From: Acidimicrobiia bacterium
GTDB lineage: Bacteria > Actinomycetota > Acidimicrobiia > Acidimicrobiales > Bin134
Assembly (NCBI GenBank): GCA_009843565.1
Contig: VYDF01000198.1
Location: 1-39,757 of the forward strand
DNA length: 39,757 nucleotides
Reading direction: 5' to 3'
Numbering within the stretch: position 1 is the first letter of the stretch; every line of letters starts with the position of its first letter. The position numbers were made by a program, and so were the translations under genes. This document shows, one piece after another, positions 16,574 to 25,426 of the stretch. The notes beneath the pieces were generated by a model, which saw only the letters and a list, made by a program, of their open reading frames with translations, did not search any database and was not told the origin of the DNA.

Positions 16574-17764
16574 ATGTCGACGCCGGCGGTGCTGAGGCCA
16601 GGAAAGATTGCTGGGGTGGAGACCCGCAATCGGATCATCCGGTCTTCCACGTCGGAGACCATGGCCGACGACCGCGGCATAATCACCCAGCAGTATCACG
16701 ACTTCCATACGCGACTGGCTCGAAACGGCGTCGGTCTCATCTTCACCGGCCACTGCTCGGTCCACCCCCGGGGCAACTACATACGGGGAATGACCGCGCT
16801 CGACCGCGATGAGGTCATCGCGCCCATGAAGAAGCTGACCGATGCAATTCACGCCGAGGGGGGCAGGATCTTCGCCCAGCTCAATCACGCGGGCAGCCAG
16901 AGCCGGGACGAGTCGATCGCGCCGCTCGCCCCCTCGGTGGTGGAGAATCCGCAGTTTCACCGACTGCCCTTGGCCGCGGCGAGCTCCGATGAGATCTGGG
17001 AGGCCATTGAGGGGTTTGGCAACGCGGCGAGGAGAGTGAGGGAGGCCGGCTTCGACGGAGTCCATGTCCACGCCGGCCACGGCTACCTGCTGTCCGAATT
17101 CTTGTCACCCGCCACCAATCGCCGTGACGACGAGTGGGGAGGATCTCTGGAGAACCGCCAGCGACTGCTGCTAGAGACGTACAAGGCCATGCGGGCCGCG
17201 GTTGGCGACGACTTTCCGATCGCCAACAAGATCGGGCTCTGGGACTATGTGCCCGATGGTCTCACGGTAGAGGAGGGACGGGCCACAGCCATCATGATGG
17301 ACAACGCCGGCCTAGACGCCATCGAACTCTCGGCCGGCCTCATGTCGCCCAAGGCGGAGAGCGCGGCACGGTACGTCGGGGTGACCCGAAGGCGAGCGCT
17401 GCAAGACAAGCTGCTGCACCGCGTGCTGGCGGCTCCGGTGAAGGAGGCGTACTACCGGGAGGAGGCCCGTCGTCACCGGGCCACGGCCCGAGGCAAGACG
17501 ATCCTCGTCGGTGGTGTCCGCACCATTGAGCTCATGAGCGAGGTGATCGAAGACGGGTCGGCCGACTTTGTCTCCCTGGCCCGGCCATTCATCCGCGAAC
17601 CCGACCTGGTCCGCCAGATCGAAGGAGGTCGAACCGGAATGGTCGACTGCGTCTCCTGCAATATCTGCCTAATGCATGAAGGATCGGTGGCGCTCAAGTG
17701 CTGGCGCGAGTCCAACGTCGATCTCATGAAGCATGCCTGGGCCCGGATTCGAGGACAGATCTGA
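16574..17764 (+). CDS. Old-yellow-enzyme-family NADH:flavin oxidoreductase (second copy)
   Basis: A 396-residue FMN barrel enzyme, clearly a paralogue of the protein at 7283-8479: both share an RAATSETM/RSSTSETM start, an HPRG segment and the same C-terminal cysteine pattern (C359, C362, C365, C376). HVHAGHGYL (164-172) and the WGGSLENR loop mark the active site and phosphate site. The NAD(P)-binding domains of dienoyl-CoA reductases are absent. It sits between a hydrolase (3-base gap) and CoxM, whose ATG overlaps its TGA. It should therefore act in the same pathway as the molybdenum hydroxylase, probably reducing an oxidised ring or ring-cleavage product (inference). Confidence 0.9.
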   Translation: MSTPAVLRPGKIAGVETRNRIIRSSTSETMADDRGIITQQYHDFHTRLARNGVGLIFTGHCSVHPRGNYIRGMTALDRDEVIAPMKKLTDAIHAEGGRIFAQLNHAGSQSRDESIAPLAPSVVENPQFHRLPLAAASSDEIWEAIEGFGNAARRVREAGFDGVHVHAGHGYLLSEFLSPATNRRDDEWGGSLENRQRLLLETYKAMRAAVGDDFPIANKIGLWDYVPDGLTVEEGRATAIMMDNAGLDAIELSAGLMSPKAESAARYVGVTRRRALQDKLLHRVLAAPVKEAYYREEARRHRATARGKTILVGGVRTIELMSEVIEDGSADFVSLARPFIREPDLVRQIEGGRTGMVDCVSCNICLMHEGSVALKCWRESNVDLMKHAWARIRGQI

Positions 17765-18615
17765 TGAAGCCGCCTGATTTTGACTACGTAGCGCCGACTT
17801 CGGTCGATGGAGCGATCAAAGCACTGGGAAGTGATTCTGAGGCCAAGGTACTGGCCGGGGGCCAAAGCCTGATTCCGCTTCTGGCCTTCCGATTGGCCGG
17901 CCCATCGCTCCTGGTGGACCTGGCTCGAGTAGACGGGCTCGATCACATCACCGACCAAGGCGATCGATTGGTCATCGGCGCCATGACACGGCAGCGCCGA
18001 GTCGAGCGGGATCCCCTGGTAGCCAATCGATGCCCACTTCTGGCTGAGTCCCTGCGCCATGTGGGACATCCGCAAATACGGTCTCAGGGAACGATTGGCG
18101 GAAGCGTGGCCCACGCCGATCCGGCGGCGGAATTGCCAGGTGTGGTCCTGGCACTGGGGGGCCGCGTACACGTGACCGGCCCGGCCGGGGATCGGACCAT
18201 CGAATCGGAGGAACTGTTCCAGGGATTCTTGAGCACCTCCATTGCCGACGGTGAGATCCTGACCGCCGTCGAAGTTCCGGCGTCTGGCCCGCGGACTGGG
18301 TGGTCGGTGGTGGAGGTTGCCCGCCGACCCGGCGACTATGCGTTGTGCGGTGCGCTTTGCCAACTCCAACTCGATGACGCTGGTGCCGTCATGGGTGTCC
18401 ACCTGGGGTTGATCGGCGTCGGGGACCGTCCGATGCGGGCCCACGCCGTCGAGGCCGCGGTCCTGGCTGGAGCCAATCCGGCCGACGCCGCCGAATTGGC
18501 CCCCGACGGCCTCAGCCCCAGCAGCGATGTGCACGCCTCGAGTGACTACCGGCTGCACCTGGCCACGGTTACCAGCCGGCGGGCACTCACCCAAGCCTTG
18601 GAGCGCGCCGCATGA
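17764..18615 (+). CDS. CoxM-type FAD-binding medium subunit of a molybdenum hydroxylase
   Basis: A 283-residue FAD subunit of the xanthine oxidase family. FAD pyrophosphate-binding motifs are AGGQS (31-35) and TIGGSVAHADPAAE (110-123), and a CO-dehydrogenase-type C-terminal domain follows. It takes electrons from the CoxS clusters and passes them to NAD+ or another acceptor. The start ATG overlaps the OYE stop (TGATG) and the stop overlaps the CoxS start (ATGA), so production is tightly coupled. With the two following genes it forms the only complete M-S-L set in the window. Confidence 0.95.
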   Translation: MKPPDFDYVAPTSVDGAIKALGSDSEAKVLAGGQSLIPLLAFRLAGPSLLVDLARVDGLDHITDQGDRLVIGAMTRQRRVERDPLVANRCPLLAESLRHVGHPQIRSQGTIGGSVAHADPAAELPGVVLALGGRVHVTGPAGDRTIESEELFQGFLSTSIADGEILTAVEVPASGPRTGWSVVEVARRPGDYALCGALCQLQLDDAGAVMGVHLGLIGVGDRPMRAHAVEAAVLAGANPADAAELAPDGLSPSSDVHASSDYRLHLATVTSRRALTQALERAA

Positions 18616-19091
18616 GCGATCACGCTGTCACCATCAACGTCAATGGCGTGGAGAGGTCGAACTTGGTACCGGCCCGGCTCACGCTGGCCGACTTCCTCCG
18701 GGAACGGCTGGATCTCACCGCGACCCACCTGGCCTGCGAGCATGGCGTGTGCGGTGCCTGCACCGTGCTCATCGACGGTGAGACCGCCCGGGCCTGCCTG
18801 CTGCTCACCGTGCAGGCCGACGGAAGGGAGGTCACCACCCTCGAGGGCCTGACCGAAGGCGACGAGCTCGGCCCCATCGAACAGGCGTTCTGGGCCAAGC
18901 ACGGCATGCAATGCGGCTTCTGCACTCCAGGATTCGTGTTGACCATCGCCGAGCTGCTCGACGACAACCCCAACCCGTCTCGGGAGGAGATCATCGAAGG
19001 CCTCGGCGGCAATCTGTGCCGGTGCACGGGTTACGTCAAGATCGTGGAAGCAGTGGAAGAGGCTGTCACCTTGCGGGGAGGTGGAGCGTGA
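18612..19091 (+). CDS. CoxS-type [2Fe-2S] small subunit of a molybdenum hydroxylase
   Basis: A 159-residue small subunit with both clusters complete: C42, C47, C50, C62 and C101, C104, C136, C138. It is colinear without gaps with the CoxS at 14922-15404 and about as similar as a paralogue would be. It overlaps CoxM upstream (ATGA) and CoxL downstream (GTGA), the classical order M-S-L of this enzyme class. It carries electrons between the molybdenum centre of the 19088-21397 product and the FAD of the 17764-18615 product. Confidence 0.96.
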   Translation: MSDHAVTINVNGVERSNLVPARLTLADFLRERLDLTATHLACEHGVCGACTVLIDGETARACLLLTVQADGREVTTLEGLTEGDELGPIEQAFWAKHGMQCGFCTPGFVLTIAELLDDNPNPSREEIIEGLGGNLCRCTGYVKIVEAVEEAVTLRGGGA

Positions 19092-21397
19092 GCTTGTTCG
19101 GGGCGAGCATTCGCCGAAAAGAAGATCCCCGCCTGCTCCGCGGGGACGGCCGGTATCTGTCCGACATCAAGCTCCACGGCATGGTGCACGCCGTGTTCGT
19201 CCGCAGCCCCCACGCCCACGCTCACGTTCGGGGGATCGATTCGAGCGCGGCGGTTGCCGACCCCCGGGTGGTTTGCGTCCTTACCGCCGACGATTTCCCG
19301 CCCGGGCTGCCCCCTCTGCCTTGCATAGACGCCGAGGAAACGACCAAGCCGTTCAACCAGCCCATCTTGGCCTCCGACAAAGTGAGGTTCGTGGGCGAGC
19401 CGGTAGCGCTGGTGATAGTCGAGGGCGACCGCTACATCGCCGAGGACATCGCCGGGCTGGTGGACGTCGACTATGAGCCGCTGCCTGCGGTGTCGACTGC
19501 CGAGGCCGCGCTGGCCCCCGATGCACCGCTGGTCCACTTCGAGTCCAACGTGGTCGACGTGTTGGAGTACTCGGTGGGCGATGCCTCTTCAGCACTAGCG
19601 GCTGCGCCCCACACACTCAGCGAGCGGTTCATCACCCAGAGGTACGCGGGCACGCCGCTGGAGACCAGGGGAGTGATAGTGGAATGGGACGAGGCCCGCC
19701 ATGGCATCACCATGTGGTCGTCGACCCAGGTTCCCCACAGCCTCAAGGCCACCCTTGTCGGCTACTTGGGTCTGCCCGAAAACGCGGTCCGGGTGATCGC
19801 CCCCGATGTCGGCGGGGCCTTCGGCGTGAAGCTCCAGCCCTATCCCGAAGAGGTCATCCTCGGCTTGGCCGCTGAGCGGGTCGGCCGCCCGATCAAGTGG
19901 GTCGAGGATCGCTACGAGCACTTCCTGGCGTCCACCCACGGCCGCGAGCAATACCACGACGTGGAGGTCGGCTACGACGACGACGGCCGGATCCTGGCCA
20001 TCCACGATCACGCCGTCACCAACACGGGCGCCTACCTACAGCGGTTGACCCTGGTGGAGCCGTTTATCGGGGTCTCCATGTTGTCGGGCCCCTATGTCAT
20101 TGAGCATCAGCAGTTGGTGTCGACTGTGGTGATGACCAACACCACGCCTCTCAATCCCTTCCGAGGCGTGGGCCATGTCCAGGCCGCGTTCACCATGGAG
20201 CGCATCATCGACCTGATTGCCGCCGCTGTTGGCATTGACCCGGGCGAAGTTCGGAAGCGCAACATGTTCTCCGCCGATGTTTTCCCCCTCCATCGTGGCA
20301 TCGGAAACGTGTTGGCGGGTGAGATCATCTACGACTCCGGCGACTATCAAGAGTGCTTGAGCCGGGCTTTGGCCACCGCTGAGTGGGACGAATTCCGGCG
20401 TGAGCAAGAAAGCGCTCGAGCCGATGGCCGTTATCTCGGCATCGGCATCGGCTTCTTCGTCGAGGAGACCGGGCTGGGCCCCTACGAGAGTGGCCGGGTC
20501 CGAGTTGAGCCGTCGGGGCAGGTGATCGTGTTCACGGGAGCATGCAGCAGCGGACAAGGCCACGACACAGTGCTGGCACAGATCACTGCCGATGAGCTCG
20601 GGGTTGGCTTTGACGATGTCGTGGTGGTGCACGGAGACACTGATCTGGTGGCCAGTGGCGTGGGAACCTATGCCAGCCGAAGCGCGCCCATTGGCGGAAC
20701 TGCGGTGCGCAATGCTGCCGGTTCGATCAAGGAACAGGCGATCCAAATCGCCGCCGAGATGCTCGAAGCCTCGCCCCAAGATCTCGAGCTGGCAGATGGA
20801 GAAGTCCGGGTCAAGGGTTCGCCGGCCAGCAGTGTCTCGTTAGCCCAGGTAGCGGGAAGGGTGGCTCCTGGCCAGCCGTTGCCCCTGGGGGTCGACAGCT
20901 ACACCCTGGATGCCACCGACATATACCACCCTCCGACGAACACGTTTTCCTACGGCTGCCACGTAGCCACCGTCGAGGTGGATATCGACACCGGTGTGGT
21001 CACCCTGCTTCGCCATGTGGTGGTCAACGACTCTGGGACCTTGATCAACCCGTTGCTGGTGGACGGACAGGTGCAGGGCGGGGTGGCCCTCGGTATCGGG
21101 GGCGCGCTATTGGAGGAAATTGCCTACGGCGACGACGGCCAGCCGCTCAACGCCAACTTCATGGACTACCTGGTTCCCGCCATCGGCAACATGCCGGAGA
21201 TGGTGGTCGAGCACATGACCGTCCCGACTCCCCTGAATGCCGATGGAATGAAGGGAGCGGGCGAAGGAGGCGCGGTTGGCGCGCCAGCGGCAATCGCTAA
21301 TGCCGTAGCCGACGCCATACTCCCCCTTGGCGCCAAGATCACCGAGACGCCGCTGGGGCCGGAGACGGTCTACCGGGCGCTTCAAGACGCCAGCTAG
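19088..21397 (+). CDS. CoxL-type molybdenum-cofactor large subunit of a heterocycle hydroxylase
   Basis: A 769-residue catalytic subunit of the xanthine oxidase family, hydroxylating C-H next to ring nitrogen with water as oxygen source. Typical segments are RKEDPRLLRGDGRY at the start, VRFVGEPVALV, DVGGAFGVK, TGACSSGQGHDT and the catalytic Glu (about E726) in KGAGEGG. The CODH cysteine loop (AYRCSFR) is replaced by PFRGVGHV, so this is not a CO dehydrogenase; the usual Arg at the loop end is also changed. GTG 19088 overlaps the CoxS stop. In this island uracil/thymine dehydrogenase, nicotinate-type or other azaarene hydroxylases are candidates. Confidence 0.95.
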   Translation: MSLFGASIRRKEDPRLLRGDGRYLSDIKLHGMVHAVFVRSPHAHAHVRGIDSSAAVADPRVVCVLTADDFPPGLPPLPCIDAEETTKPFNQPILASDKVRFVGEPVALVIVEGDRYIAEDIAGLVDVDYEPLPAVSTAEAALAPDAPLVHFESNVVDVLEYSVGDASSALAAAPHTLSERFITQRYAGTPLETRGVIVEWDEARHGITMWSSTQVPHSLKATLVGYLGLPENAVRVIAPDVGGAFGVKLQPYPEEVILGLAAERVGRPIKWVEDRYEHFLASTHGREQYHDVEVGYDDDGRILAIHDHAVTNTGAYLQRLTLVEPFIGVSMLSGPYVIEHQQLVSTVVMTNTTPLNPFRGVGHVQAAFTMERIIDLIAAAVGIDPGEVRKRNMFSADVFPLHRGIGNVLAGEIIYDSGDYQECLSRALATAEWDEFRREQESARADGRYLGIGIGFFVEETGLGPYESGRVRVEPSGQVIVFTGACSSGQGHDTVLAQITADELGVGFDDVVVVHGDTDLVASGVGTYASRSAPIGGTAVRNAAGSIKEQAIQIAAEMLEASPQDLELADGEVRVKGSPASSVSLAQVAGRVAPGQPLPLGVDSYTLDATDIYHPPTNTFSYGCHVATVEVDIDTGVVTLLRHVVVNDSGTLINPLLVDGQVQGGVALGIGGALLEEIAYGDDGQPLNANFMDYLVPAIGNMPEMVVEHMTVPTPLNADGMKGAGEGGAVGAPAAIANAVADAILPLGAKITETPLGPETVYRALQDAS

Positions 21398-21428
21398 CTG
21401 GCAATAGCAGGAATTAGAGGAGAGGAAG

Positions 21429-22187
21429 ATGGCTGGGAAGGCACTGGCAGGCAAGAGGGCGGTTGTCACCGGCGGCGGCCGGGGGATTGGCCGAGCCATC
21501 GCGGTGGCGTTTGCCGAGGCGGGGGCCGATGTTGCGGTGAGCGGCCGCACGCCCGAGTTGCTTGAAGATACCGCCGCAGAGGTCCGCGCCCTCGGCCAAT
21601 CCGCCGGAGCGAAGGCCGCAGACCTCACCGAGGTCGGGAGCATTCCCAGCGTTTTCGCGGAGCTAGCCGATGGGCTTGGGGGATTCGACATCCTGGTGAA
21701 CTCCGCGGGAGTGCAGTTGACCGCGCCGGCGTTGGATGTCTCGGAGCAGGATTGGGATGCCACTCTCGATGCCAACCTGAAAGCGCTGTTCTTCTGCTGC
21801 CAAGCCGCGGGGAAGCACTTTGTAGAACAGGGCTCGGGCAAGATCATCAATCTCGCCTCCACGTTCAGCATTGTCGGCTTTCCTGAGTTCGCCGCCTACT
21901 GCGCTTCCAAAGGCGGCGTCATGCAGCTCACCCGGACGCTGTCTCTAGAGTGGGCCCCCCACGGCGTGAACGTCAATGCCATCGCTCCGACCGCGGTTCG
22001 AACCGAGATGAACGCCTATCTCCTCGACGACCCCGGTTTCTTGGAGGCGTTCATTCCCCATGTGCCGGCTGGGCGCGTCGGACAGCCGAGCGATGTTGCC
22101 GGTTCGGCGGTCTTCCTGGCCTCTCCGGCCTCAGACTTCGTCCACGGTCATCTGTTGTTTGTCGACGGGGGCTACACCGCGGTCTGA
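21429..22187 (+). CDS. Short-chain dehydrogenase/reductase (classical SDR)
   Basis: A 252-residue classical SDR. The cofactor motif is TGGGRGIG (14-21), NSAG is at 91-94, and the catalytic residues are S144 (NLAS), Y157 and K161 (YCASK). It ends with the DGGYTAV tail common in FabG-like members. It oxidises an alcohol or reduces a ketone with NAD(P)H. A strong AGAGGAGAGGAAG site precedes ATG 21429. It follows the CoxL by 31 bases and is the last gene of the plus-strand series, converging with the isochorismatase-family gene with 13 bases between stops. It may oxidise a hydroxy acid formed after ring cleavage; substrate unknown. Confidence 0.92.
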   Translation: MAGKALAGKRAVVTGGGRGIGRAIAVAFAEAGADVAVSGRTPELLEDTAAEVRALGQSAGAKAADLTEVGSIPSVFAELADGLGGFDILVNSAGVQLTAPALDVSEQDWDATLDANLKALFFCCQAAGKHFVEQGSGKIINLASTFSIVGFPEFAAYCASKGGVMQLTRTLSLEWAPHGVNVNAIAPTAVRTEMNAYLLDDPGFLEAFIPHVPAGRVGQPSDVAGSAVFLASPASDFVHGHLLFVDGGYTAV

Positions 22188-22200
22188 TGTTGGCGTCGGG

Positions 22201-23010
22201 CTAGGCGAAGACCTCGGCGTCCTCAAGGTAGCCAGATGCCTCGGTGATCTTCACCACACCGTCAAGCTCCAGCGGGGCAGTCATCCCTTTGCGGGCGTAC
22301 CACTCGCGAATCAAGGCAGGGCCATCGGTGACCAGCCCGAGGTGGAGGGAGATAACCATCAATGCGGCATCCTCAGCCTCTTGGCTTCCACCGGCCACAA
22401 TGTCGCCGGGCACGATGACCCGAAAATCTCGATTGGCGGCGTCAAAGGCAGTGGAGATTACGCAGGCATCGGTCATGGTGCCGGTGAGAACCAGGTTCTT
22501 GATGTCGAGTTGACGGAGTAAGAACTCGAAATCGGTGGGGACGAAGGCGGAGAGGCGCTTCTTGGTGCGGACGTAGTAGTCGCCTTCTTCCTCCTCGACC
22601 ATGATGTCGAGCCATTTGGTGCCTTCCCAGCTGTGCTGGTCCATCATCGGGTTTGGCGGCAAATACAGCTCGTATAGAACCCGCCAATTGGCCATGCGGT
22701 TGTACTGCTTGGAGTTCAGGTCGTCGATCCCGCCGTAGCGCTGCCAGTGCTGGACGTGGATAATCGGGATACCGACCGCCCGCGCCATACGGTGAAACAT
22801 GTTGTGAGCGGGGATCTTGGCCCGGGCCCGGGGACAAGGACAGGACAGCACTTCTTCGGGTCCAATGTGGCCGCGGTGCATGTCAATGCAGGCGATGGCT
22901 GTCTTGTCGGGGTCGAGCCAGCGATCGAATGCATCCTCGAAGTTGCTGGTGCCCGAAGGCAAAACGACGCGATCTCTACCGTCCAGATAGGCATACATCT
23001 CGGTCTTCAT
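22201..23010 (-). CDS. Isochorismatase-family cysteine hydrolase (amidase-like)
   Basis: A 269-residue cysteine hydrolase. The triad is D43 (CIDMH), K150 or K151 (RTKKRL) and C183 (TDACV), the last within the TGTMTDACV segment that is diagnostic of the family. Relatives include N-carbamoylsarcosine amidase, maleamate amidohydrolase, nicotinamidase, biuret hydrolase and RutB. All but true isochorismatases act on amides or ureides, so a C-N cleavage step fits this island. It is longer than most by an N-terminal arm and an insertion after about residue 100. ATG 23010 is used; ATG 23028 would add six residues and neither has a strong ribosome site. A promoter-like element lies just upstream. Confidence 0.9.
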   Translation of the reverse strand: MKTEMYAYLDGRDRVVLPSGTSNFEDAFDRWLDPDKTAIACIDMHRGHIGPEEVLSCPCPRARAKIPAHNMFHRMARAVGIPIIHVQHWQRYGGIDDLNSKQYNRMANWRVLYELYLPPNPMMDQHSWEGTKWLDIMVEEEEGDYYVRTKKRLSAFVPTDFEFLLRQLDIKNLVLTGTMTDACVISTAFDAANRDFRVIVPGDIVAGGSQEAEDAALMVISLHLGLVTDGPALIREWYARKGMTAPLELDGVVKITEASGYLEDAEVFA

Positions 23011-23051
23011 TGGTGGCTCGGCTTTCATTTGACTGGCTGGGTGGGCCAGAG

Positions 23052-23078
23052 ATTCTACCGTCGTGAATTTAATCGCAA
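23052..23078 (-). promoter_or_regulatory. Putative promoter of the isochorismatase-family gene
   Basis: On the minus strand TTGCGA (23078-23073) and TAGAAT (23057-23052) are 15 bases apart, within the 92-base gap between the CoxL stop and this gene. The -10 matches the consensus in five of six positions. Transcription would begin near 23045, leaving a leader of roughly 17-35 bases. The spacer is short, so the call is tentative. Confidence 0.4.
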
Positions 23079-23101
23079 TGGCAGATGAGCGCCACCAACA
23101 C

Positions 23102-25396
23102 CTAAGAGTGGTTCTGCGCTTCGAGCTGGTTGAGCACCCAATCGGGAGTGATCGGCAGGGTGCCGACCGCGCCGGGAGCGCCGAGCGCATGGCCTACTGC
23201 GGCAGCGATCGCACCGCCCGCACCGGCAATTCCGGCCTCGCCCGCCCCTTTAGCGCCCAATGGGTTCGTCGGCGTGGGGGCGTTTTCGAGAATCGCTGTC
23301 TCGATCGGCGGCAATTCGGCCGCGGTAGGGAGCAGGTAGTCCATGAAGTTGGCCGACTGGGGCTGGCCCCGCTCATCGAATGCGAACTCTTCGAGCAAGG
23401 CGCCCCCCAAGCCCTGGGCGAAACCTCCGAGCACCTGGCCTTCGACAAGCTGGGGGTTGACGGCCCTGCCCACTTCGCACCCCAGCCACACCCTATGCAG
23501 CCGCACTTGCCCCGTCTCTGCGTCGAGCGAGGCATCCACCACCACCGCTCCGTAGGGGTAGTTCATCCGCTCATCGATTCCGATCTCGCGAGCCCCGAGG
23601 CCGGGTTCCTCACCGCGGTCGGCTGATTCAAGCGTCCCGCACGCTTCGGCTATCTGGCCGAGGGTCAGCGTCCTTGCCGGGGCTCCGGCTACGTGTACCA
23701 GGCCATCGGCCAGGACCAGATCGTCGGTGGCGGCTTCGAGCAGGTCAGCGGCGATCCTCTTGGCCTTGTCGGCGGTGTGGCGGGCCGCGGCTTGCACGGC
23801 GACGCCGCCGATCACCGTCGAGCGGCTGGACCACGAACCCACCCCGTCGGGGATCAGGTCCGAGTCGCCGTAGATGACTTGTATTTGGGCCGGGTCAACT
23901 CCCAGCTCGTCGGCGGCGATCTGAGCCATCACGGTTTCGATGCCCTGGCCTGATGATGCTCCCCCGATGAACACCCGGACCGCCCCGGTGGTATCGATGT
24001 CCACTGCTCCCGTCTCGTAGAGGCCGAGCCCGCTCTTGTCCATGAAGACCGACAGGCCTACGCCCCGGTGATCCCCGTTCTCTGGCGCAAGTTCGCTATT
24101 CCACTGGGCGAGCTTCGCTCCCGCTTGGTCGATCAGCCCGATGAAGTCGCCGGAATCGAGTATGAACGACTCACCGGCCAGCTGGAACCCGGGCTCGTAG
24201 GGCAATTCGTCGGACGTGAGCAGGTTCCTCCGGCGGACTTCGGCCGGGTCGAGGCCGAATTCGACCGCGGCGACGTCCAACAGCTGCTCTCGGGCCACGG
24301 TCAGCTCGTAGCGGCCCGGCGCCCTATACGGACCCACCGGGGTCTTGTTGGTGGTGATGACATGGATCTTCGATGCGTAGGCGGGCAGTCGATAGGGCCC
24401 GGGGATCATTCCCAAGGTGAGTTCGGAGACAATCACACCGGTGGGGCGGATGTAGGCGCCCTTGTTGTGCCACACTTCCGCCTCAAGGCCAAGCAGGCGC
24501 CCATCGGTATCGAAGGCGGCCCGCAGAAGGTGGGTTTGCTCGCGGGCGTGGTTTGTGGTGGTGAGGTTCTCGGCCCGGTCCTCGATCCATTTGACCGGAC
24601 CGCCGGTGAGGATTGCGGCGTAGGCAACCAGAAAGTCCTCGGGAAAGAAGTCGCCGCGGACTCCGAAGCTCCCACCGGCATCGGTGGAGCGCATGTGAAT
24701 GCTGGCTGGCCGACGCGAAAGCAGGCGGGCCAGGACCTGTCGGTGATAGTGCGTGACGAGTGTCGCGCCCCAAACCGTGAGTTGGTCGCGGCCGGGGTCG
24801 AAGTCGCAGACCAGCCCTCTCGTCTCGAGCGGTACGCCGGAGTGGCGGCCGATCGAGACTTCCGTGGTCAACACCCGTGCCGCTTGGTCAAATGCGGACG
24901 CAATGTCGCCGTATCCCTTCTCCAGGACACAGATCTCGTTCGACGAGTCAGCCCAGAGAGACAGTTCGTCAGGGGCGCGGCGCATATCGACTACGGCATC
25001 GAGCGGGTCGATGTCGACGACCACCGTCTCGGCAGCATCCTCAGCCAGATACGGATCTTCGGCGAGAACAATTGCCACCGGTTCACCCACGTAGCGAACC
25101 CGGTCTTGAGCCAATACCGGTTGCAGTGCTCGTTCCAACCCGAGGCCGTCGAAGGGCAGCCGGAGCGGAATGGGCTCGACATGGGCGACATCAGCGCCGG
25201 TGAGCACCAAACGGACGCCGGCCATGGCCTCAGCTGCTGAAGTGTCGATCCCCACCACTTGACCGTGGGCATAGGTTGAGCGCACCGCCCTCATCCACAG
25301 TTGGCCGGGCAGATCGACGTCGTCGACAAATCGACCCGCACCACGCAAGAGACGAGGGTCTTCAAGTCGAGGTATGGAAGCCCCTACATTTCCCAT
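23102..25396 (-). CDS. CoxL-type molybdenum large subunit without adjacent partner subunits
   Basis: A 764-residue xanthine-oxidase-family catalytic subunit. Recognisable parts are PRLEDPRLLRGAGRF, VRYVGEPVAIV, DAGGSFGVRGDFF, GGASSGQGIET and the catalytic Glu (about E720) in KGAGEAG. The active-site loop reads GPYRAPGR, lacking the Cys of CO dehydrogenase. ATG 25396 has GGGAG nine bases upstream. It is the last gene of the importer operon, 30 bases after the ABC ATPase. No CoxM or CoxS lies in this operon, so it must borrow electron-transfer subunits, perhaps from the sets at 14922, 17764-19091 or 36822. Substrate presumably a ring compound brought in by the importer. Confidence 0.94.
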   Translation of the reverse strand: MGNVGASIPRLEDPRLLRGAGRFVDDVDLPGQLWMRAVRSTYAHGQVVGIDTSAAEAMAGVRLVLTGADVAHVEPIPLRLPFDGLGLERALQPVLAQDRVRYVGEPVAIVLAEDPYLAEDAAETVVVDIDPLDAVVDMRRAPDELSLWADSSNEICVLEKGYGDIASAFDQAARVLTTEVSIGRHSGVPLETRGLVCDFDPGRDQLTVWGATLVTHYHRQVLARLLSRRPASIHMRSTDAGGSFGVRGDFFPEDFLVAYAAILTGGPVKWIEDRAENLTTTNHAREQTHLLRAAFDTDGRLLGLEAEVWHNKGAYIRPTGVIVSELTLGMIPGPYRLPAYASKIHVITTNKTPVGPYRAPGRYELTVAREQLLDVAAVEFGLDPAEVRRRNLLTSDELPYEPGFQLAGESFILDSGDFIGLIDQAGAKLAQWNSELAPENGDHRGVGLSVFMDKSGLGLYETGAVDIDTTGAVRVFIGGASSGQGIETVMAQIAADELGVDPAQIQVIYGDSDLIPDGVGSWSSRSTVIGGVAVQAAARHTADKAKRIAADLLEAATDDLVLADGLVHVAGAPARTLTLGQIAEACGTLESADRGEEPGLGAREIGIDERMNYPYGAVVVDASLDAETGQVRLHRVWLGCEVGRAVNPQLVEGQVLGGFAQGLGGALLEEFAFDERGQPQSANFMDYLLPTAAELPPIETAILENAPTPTNPLGAKGAGEAGIAGAGGAIAAAVGHALGAPGAVGTLPITPDWVLNQLEAQNHS

Positions 25397-25426
25397 GGTG
25401 CTGCTCCCGTCGACTTGGGCAAGCCG

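Noticed and set aside
14922..21397. CO dehydrogenase (coxMSL) operon
   Set aside because: The gene order fits, but the active-site loop of the large subunit lacks the Cys of CO dehydrogenase (PFRGVGHV in place of AYRCSFR), and the other three CoxL proteins lack it too.
13306..23010. Rut pyrimidine pathway (RutB isochorismatase-type, RutC RidA-type)
   Set aside because: There is no RutA-type flavin monooxygenase or RutG-type permease, the two genes are on opposite strands far apart, and the RidA has lost its Arg.
24068..25240. Long plus-strand open frame of 390 codons
   Set aside because: It lies entirely antisense to a clearly conserved CoxL gene and its product has no family pattern. Similar long antisense frames at 1616-2485, 9341-10009 and 20036-20779 were rejected for the same reason.
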